DNA of 56,451 bases from the NCBI GenBank assembly GCA_019689635.1, contig JADGHB010000017.1:1-56451 (forward strand). Reading direction: 5' to 3'. Within the stretch, counting starts at the first letter, position 1. The number at the start of each line of letters is the position of its first letter. Positions 51,653 to 56,451 of the stretch are shown here, piece by piece. This stretch comes from Nevskia sp. Lineage in GTDB: Bacteria; Pseudomonadota; Gammaproteobacteria; Nevskiales; Nevskiaceae. The notes under the pieces are model-generated. The model did not search any database. It was not told the origin of the DNA and saw only the letters and a list, made by a program, of their open reading frames with translations. The translations under genes were made by a program, and so were the position numbers.

Positions 51653-51877
51653 TCATGCGCGCAGTCGTCGCTCGCACTCGCCGCAGCGGCCGTTTTCGCT
51701 CAGGCGGTCGCGTGGCACGAACACGCCGCAGCGCAGGCAGCGCGCCATGCGCTCGTAGTCCTGGGGATCGCGCGGAGTCCGGCGCCGCGGCGGCAGCGCG
51801 TCGGCGTTCCAGCTGCGCAGCACGCGCCACACGAACCAGGCGATGGCGGCGAGAATCAGCAGGCGAAAAGGATTCAT
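51653..51877 (-). CDS. PP0621-type small zinc-ribbon protein
   Basis: A 74-residue protein. One hydrophobic N-terminal segment (FRLLILAAIAWFVWRVL) is followed by a zinc ribbon CLRCGVFVPRDRLSENGRCGEC with four cysteines. It matches the PP0621 family that commonly lies between pilS and sucC in betaproteobacteria. The function is unknown. The ATG at 51877 is used. It is divergent from sucC. Confidence 0.82.
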   Translation of the reverse strand: MNPFRLLILAAIAWFVWRVLRSWNADALPPRRRTPRDPQDYERMARCLRCGVFVPRDRLSENGRCGECERRLRA

Positions 51878-51995
51878 GTGTAAGCGCTGGGCAGCGCGTT
51901 CGATTCCGGCTGCGTCGCAGTGTAGCTTTGCCTGCGGGGGATGTTTAGGGGAGAATGCCCGCCGCCTGCATGAACCGACAGCCCCCGAGGGACGC

Positions 51996-53159
51996 ATGAA
52001 CTTGCACGAATACCAGGCCAAGGAGATTTTTGCCCGCTACGGCATCCCGGTGCCCGCCGGTGCGCTGGCCGCCAGCCCGGAGGCGGCGCGCGCGGCGGCC
52101 AAGCAGATCGGCGGCGACAAGTTCGTGGTCAAGGCCCAGGTGCATGCCGGCGGGCGCGGCAAGGCCGGCGGCGTCAAGCTGGTGGAGGGTTTCGACGCCG
52201 TCGAGGAAGCGGCCAAGAAAATGCTGGGCACGCGCCTCATCACCAAGCAGACCGGCCCGGCCGGCCTGCCGGTCAACTGCGTGTGGGTGGAGAAGCCCTC
52301 GCAGATCGCGCGCGAGCTGTACGTTTCCGCCTTGGTGGACCGCTCGCGCGAGCGCCTGGTGTTCATGGCTTCGGCCGCCGGCGGCATGGACATCGAGGAG
52401 GTCGCCGCCACCACGCCGGAGAAGATCAAGAGCGTCGTCGTGCAGCCCGCCGCCGGCCTGTCGCCCTACCAAGCGCGCGAGCTCGGATTCTTCATCGGCC
52501 TCAACAAGGACCAGGTGGACCAGTTCACGCGCATCCTCGCCGGCCTGTACAAGATTTTCATCGAGCTCGACGCCAGCCTGGTGGAGATCAATCCGCTGAT
52601 CGTCACCGGCGACGGCAAGGTGGTGGCGCTGGACGCCAAGCTCAACTTCGACGACAACGCGCTATACCGCCAGAAGGCGATCGCCGACCTGCGCGACCCG
52701 ACGCAGGAGGACGAGCGCGAGCGCATCGCCCTCCAGCACGATCTCAACTACGTCAGCCTCGACGGCGACATCGGCTGCATGGTGAACGGCGCCGGCCTGG
52801 CCATGGCGACCATGGACATCATCAAGCTGCACGGCGGCCGGCCGGCGAACTTTCTCGACGTGGGCGGCGGGGCCACCGCCGAGCGCGTGTCCAACGCCTT
52901 CAAGCTCATCACCAGCTCGCCGGAGGTCAAGGCGATCCTGGTCAACATCTTCGGCGGCATCGTGCGCTGCGATCTGATCGCCGAAGGCATCATCGAGGCG
53001 GTCAAGCAGGTCGGGTTGAAAGTGCCGGTGGTGGCGCGCCTGCAGGGCACCAACATGGAAAAAGGCCAGGAGATGCTCAAGTCTTCCGGCCTCAAGATCA
53101 CGCCGGTTTCCGATCTCACCACAGCGGCCAAGACCGTCGTCGCCGCGGCGAAGAAATAA
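51996..53159 (+). CDS. sucC: Succinyl-CoA synthetase beta subunit (ADP-forming)
   Basis: A 387-residue TCA-cycle enzyme subunit. It starts [20 protein letters not shown]; the ATP-grasp has [19 protein letters not shown] and EINPLIV; the C-terminal CoA-ligase domain has [13 protein letters not shown] and [18 protein letters not shown]. Together with SucD it converts succinyl-CoA and ADP/Pi to succinate and ATP. A GAGG ribosome binding site precedes the ATG at 51996. sucD follows 14 bases later. Confidence 0.97.
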   Translation: MNLHEYQAKEIFARYGIPVPAGALAASPEAARAAAKQIGGDKFVVKAQVHAGGRGKAGGVKLVEGFDAVEEAAKKMLGTRLITKQTGPAGLPVNCVWVEKPSQIARELYVSALVDRSRERLVFMASAAGGMDIEEVAATTPEKIKSVVVQPAAGLSPYQARELGFFIGLNKDQVDQFTRILAGLYKIFIELDASLVEINPLIVTGDGKVVALDAKLNFDDNALYRQKAIADLRDPTQEDERERIALQHDLNYVSLDGDIGCMVNGAGLAMATMDIIKLHGGRPANFLDVGGGATAERVSNAFKLITSSPEVKAILVNIFGGIVRCDLIAEGIIEAVKQVGLKVPVVARLQGTNMEKGQEMLKSSGLKITPVSDLTTAAKTVVAAAKK

Positions 53160-53173
53160 CAAGAGCGCCCGTC

Positions 53174-54049
<876 letters not shown>

Positions 54050-54060
54050 CCAAACGCCGC

Positions 54061-54141
54061 CGTCGTTCCGGCCCCCAAAGCGCCGGACCCCGGCACGGTC
54101 ATGATTGAAAGCGCCGGGTTCCCGCCGATGCGGGAATGACG
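54061..54141. repeat. REP-like element between sucD and nadE
   Basis: An 81-base element whose ends are near-inverted repeats: CGTCGTTCCGG at the left and GCGGGAATGACG at the right. The right part also has a perfect hairpin TTCCCGC (54119-54125) and GCGGGAA (54130-54136) with a CGAT loop. This is the style of the dispersed TTCCCGC...GCGGGAA repeats common in beta- and gammaproteobacterial genomes. I saw no second copy in the window, so the family assignment is inference. The called upstream start of nadE falls inside it. Confidence 0.55.
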
Positions 54142-54150
54142 CAGCGAAAA

Positions 54151-55764
54151 ATGCCCGGCACCTTGCGTCTGGCGGCCGCCCAGCTCGATCTGTGGGTCGG
54201 CGACATCGAAGGCAACGTCGCCAAGATCGTCGCGGCGGCCCATCACGCGCGCGACGCATTGGGCGCCGATCTGCTCGTCGCCCCGGAGCTCGCGCTGATC
54301 GGTTATCCGCCGGACGACCTGCTGCTGCGCAGCGCCCTGCCGCAGGCGCTCGAGCGCGGCCTGCACACCCTGCGGCGCGAAGTGCGCGGCATCGCGCTCG
54401 TGGTCGGCTTTCCCGAACGCGCCGCGGAGGGTCTCTACAACGCGGCCTGGGTGATCCGCGACGGCGAGGTGCTCGCGCGCTACCGCAAGCAGTTGCTGCC
54501 GAACTACGGCGTGTTCGACGAAAAGCGCCATTTCCTGCCGGGCCAAGGCAGCGCGGTGTTCGAGCTCGGAGGCGTGCGCCTGGGACTGTGCATCTGCGAG
54601 GACATCTGGGGTCCGGGTCCCGCCGCCGCGGCCAAGGCCGCCGGCGCGGAGCTCTTGGTCGCCATCAATGCCTCGCCCTACGATCTGGCCAAGGCGCGCG
54701 AACGCCTGGCCGTGCTGCGCGCGCGCAGCGCCGAAACCGCGCTGCCCATCGTTTACGTCAACCTGGTCGGCGGGCAGGACGATCTGGTGTTCGACGGCGC
54801 CTCGCTGGCGGTGAACGCCGACGGCGCGGTCGGTTTCCAGGCGCCGGCCTTCGCAGAAGGCGTGTTTGCCGTGCGCTACGAAAACGGCCGCCTGGCCGGC
54901 GAGGTCGCGCCGCCGCTTGCCGAAGAAGCCACGGTGTACCGCGCGCTGGTCTGCGCCACGCGCGATTACGTCGAGCGCAACGGGTTTCCCGGCGCGCTGG
55001 TCGGCCTGTCCGGCGGGATCGACTCCGCCTTGGTGGCGACGATCGCCGCCGACGCCCTGGGGCCGGAACGCGTATGGACGGTGGCGCTGCCTTCGCGCTA
55101 CACCGCCGACATGTCCAACGAGGACGCGCGGCGACAGGCCCAGGCGCTGGGCGTGCGCCACAGCGTGCTTTCGATCGAGCACGCCTTCCGCGCTTTCGGC
55201 GACACGCTGGCGGAGACTTTCGCCGGCCGTGCGCCCGACCTCACCGAGGAAAACCTGCAGTCGCGCTGCCGCGGGGTGCTGCTGATGGCCTTGTCCAACA
55301 AGTTCGGGCACGTGGTGCTGACCACCGGCAACAAGAGCGAGATGGCCACCGGTTACGCCACGCTCTACGGCGACATGTGCGGCGGCTTCGCGCCGATCAA
55401 GGACGTGTACAAGACGCTGGTCTATCGCCTGGCGCGCTACCGCAATTCGGTGGCTCCGGTCATCCCCGAGCGCGTGCTCACGCGCGAGCCCTCGGCGGAG
55501 CTGCGTCCGGGCCAGAAGGATTCCGACTCGCTGCCGCCCTACGAAGTGCTCGATCCCATCCTCGAGGCCTATGTCGAGGACAGCCGCTCGATCGCCGAGA
55601 TCGTGGCCATGGGCTACGAGGAATCCGTCGTGCAGCGCGTCGCCGCGCTGGTGCGGCGCTCGGAATACAAGCGCCGCCAGGCGCCGCCGGGTCCCAAGAT
55701 CACGCGCCGCGCCTTCGGCCGCGAGCGGAGGTATCCGATCACCGCGGTGTACGGCGATCTTTAG
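54151..55764 (+). CDS. nadE: Glutamine-dependent NAD+ synthetase
   Basis: About 537 residues. The N-terminal nitrilase-type glutaminase domain (1-260) has VAPELALIGYPPDD (catalytic Glu), KQLLPNYGVFDEKRHF (Lys) and LGLCICEDIW (Cys). The C-terminal synthetase domain has the ATP PP-loop GLSGGIDSALVATIA and later HVVLTTGNKSEMATGY. It amidates nicotinic acid adenine dinucleotide to NAD+. I prefer the ATG at 54151 (MPGTLRLAAAQ) over 54136 because the latter ATG is part of the REP-like repeat. Confidence 0.95.
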   Translation: MPGTLRLAAAQLDLWVGDIEGNVAKIVAAAHHARDALGADLLVAPELALIGYPPDDLLLRSALPQALERGLHTLRREVRGIALVVGFPERAAEGLYNAAWVIRDGEVLARYRKQLLPNYGVFDEKRHFLPGQGSAVFELGGVRLGLCICEDIWGPGPAAAAKAAGAELLVAINASPYDLAKARERLAVLRARSAETALPIVYVNLVGGQDDLVFDGASLAVNADGAVGFQAPAFAEGVFAVRYENGRLAGEVAPPLAEEATVYRALVCATRDYVERNGFPGALVGLSGGIDSALVATIAADALGPERVWTVALPSRYTADMSNEDARRQAQALGVRHSVLSIEHAFRAFGDTLAETFAGRAPDLTEENLQSRCRGVLLMALSNKFGHVVLTTGNKSEMATGYATLYGDMCGGFAPIKDVYKTLVYRLARYRNSVAPVIPERVLTREPSAELRPGQKDSDSLPPYEVLDPILEAYVEDSRSIAEIVAMGYEESVVQRVAALVRRSEYKRRQAPPGPKITRRAFGRERRYPITAVYGDL

Positions 55765-55784
55765 AACCCCATCTCTGGGGCGGG

Positions 55785-56451
55785 CTAGTGGATGTCCCAG
55801 CCGGCGGTCAGGTAGTTCCAGATACGGGTGAACAGGCCCGGCTTGGACTTCGGCGAAGTCTTCGCGGGCTGCGCGGTCTTGCCGCTGTCGTCCGGCTGGC
55901 TCGTCGCGGGCGGATTCGCCGACGACGAGACGCTGGAGGATGCAGACGCCTCCGGATTGGCAGTGGCGACCGCCTGTGCAGACTGTTTTGCATCAGCGCC
56001 GTTTCGATCTGCGGGCGATGCCGATGCCGTGGCGCCGTTGTCATCCGCGCGCTTCGTCGAGGGCGCTTCGCCCATCTTGCCGCCGGAGGATTGCTCTTCG
56101 GGCTGGGGCTGCAAGGGCTCGCCATTCACCACGGCGTTGAAGGTGCGCTTCACCCAGTAGCCGAAACCGTGCGTCTGCGCCGCCGCCGCGGTCTGCGTCT
56201 TGGCCTCGGCAGCGCCCGCGTCGGAAGTACCGCTCGCCGCATCCGAGGAGGTCTGAGGCTGGGCGCTGGCGGTCACCACGGCGCCGTTCGGTGCCTTGTC
56301 CGCCGCAGGGGCGCTGGCGCTCACCGTCGTCGCCGGCGGGCTGGTGCTCGCGGTGCCGGATTTGTCCGCCGCGGGCTTGTTCGTCGTCGGCTGCTGCAGC
56401 GGTTCGCCCATCACCACCACGTCGAAGACGCGTTTCATCAGCGCCTTGAAG
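55785..56451 (-). CDS. Ala/Ser/Pro-rich protein with a repeated GEPLQ motif, cut at window edge
   Basis: I do not recognise this protein. The frame is open from the window edge (FKALMKRVFDVV...) to the stop at 55785, so the N-terminus is probably cut off; an internal ATG at 56438 is possible. It has two related hydrophobic-basic motifs, MKRVFDVVVMGEPLQQ and VKRTFNAVVNGEPLQPQ, about 95 residues apart, separated by low-complexity linkers rich in A, S, T, P and D. The C-terminus is FTRIWNYLTAGWDIH. This looks like repeated short binding or anchoring motifs on a flexible chain. It is convergent with nadE, stops 20 bases apart. Confidence 0.6.
   Translation of the reverse strand, partial: FKALMKRVFDVVVMGEPLQQPTTNKPAADKSGTASTSPPATTVSASAPAADKAPNGAVVTASAQPQTSSDAASGTSDAGAAEAKTQTAAAAQTHGFGYWVKRTFNAVVNGEPLQPQPEEQSSGGKMGEAPSTKRADDNGATASASPADRNGADAKQSAQAVATANPEASASSSVSSSANPPATSQPDDSGKTAQPAKTSPKSKPGLFTRIWNYLTAGWDIH

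Noticed and set aside
55765-55784. CCCC-N6-GGGG hairpin between the convergent nadE and edge genes as a terminator
   Set aside because: A 4-bp stem without a T-run is too weak to call.

Overview
The window is about 56 kb of roughly 70% GC chromosomal DNA with tightly packed genes. It has no rRNA, tRNA, CRISPR array or insertion sequence that I can recognise. Conserved neighbourhoods point to a betaproteobacterium, probably near Rhodocyclales/Nitrosomonadales: rsmI with lpoA-yraN-diaA; miaB-phoH-ybeY-corC; uvrA divergent from an MFS gene followed by ssb; pilS-pilR; and a PP0621-type zinc ribbon gene beside sucC-sucD-nadE. The taxonomic call is inference. No stretch longer than 300 bases lacks a gene.

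Layout. (1) 1-5.7 kb, mostly minus strand: an edge-truncated YheT-like hydrolase, a TetA-like MFS exporter, a VOC protein, an AraC regulator, a lipoprotein, a GFA-type zinc protein with a small partner, a dodecin and a YafK-like L,D-transpeptidase. (2) 5.9-9.5 kb: diaA-yraN-lpoA on the minus strand, divergent from rsmI. (3) 9.5-13 kb: a second MFS protein, a class II aldolase translationally coupled to a MEST-like alpha/beta hydrolase, and an EthD-type protein. (4) 13.1-18.1 kb, minus strand: miaB-phoH-ybeY-corC followed by an Lnb-like (DUF4105) membrane protein in the place where lnt usually lies. (5) 18.2-19.5 kb: a tiny membrane protein and a quinone oxidoreductase.

(6) 19.5-36.4 kb: an aryl polyene (APE / xanthomonadin-type) pigment cluster arranged as two divergent operons around a shared AT-richer region at 26279-26571. 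The minus operon runs methyltransferase, ACP, COG4648 membrane protein, AMP ligase, hotdog dehydratase, LpxL-like acyltransferase, ketosynthase, chain-length-factor-like protein, second hotdog. The plus operon runs XanB2-like chorismatase, PlsC acyltransferase, ACP, GT2, LolA-like protein, MMPL exporter, flavin-dependent halogenase-like protein, DUF3261 lipoprotein, ketoreductase, ketosynthase. The implied route is chorismate to hydroxybenzoate, loading on an ACP by the ligase, iterative elongation, ketoreduction and dehydration to a polyene, possible methylation and halogenation, attachment to a lipid by the glycosyl- and acyltransferases, and delivery to the outer membrane by the MMPL/LolA-like/lipoprotein set. 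Most junctions are 4-base ATGA or GTGA overlaps, so the proteins are probably made in fixed ratios.

(7) 36.4-40 kb: a lipoprotein, a TonB-dependent receptor with an N-terminal carboxypeptidase-regulatory-like domain, and a small DUF2946-like protein. (8) 40-44.8 kb: ssb, an MFS protein and the divergent uvrA. (9) 44.9-48.6 kb: a secreted sedolisin protease, and a LysR regulator divergent from a YeiH-type exporter with palindromes between them. (10) 48.6-56.4 kb: pilR-pilS, a zinc ribbon protein, sucC-sucD, a REP-like element, nadE, and an edge protein with a repeated motif.

Best leads: the APE cluster with its own chorismatase and a halogenase-like enzyme carrying WxWxIP; the Lnb-like protein at the lnt position; a palindrome abutting a consensus -10 upstream of miaB; a leader that could mask the ribosome binding site of the sedolisin; and a MEST-like bacterial hydrolase.
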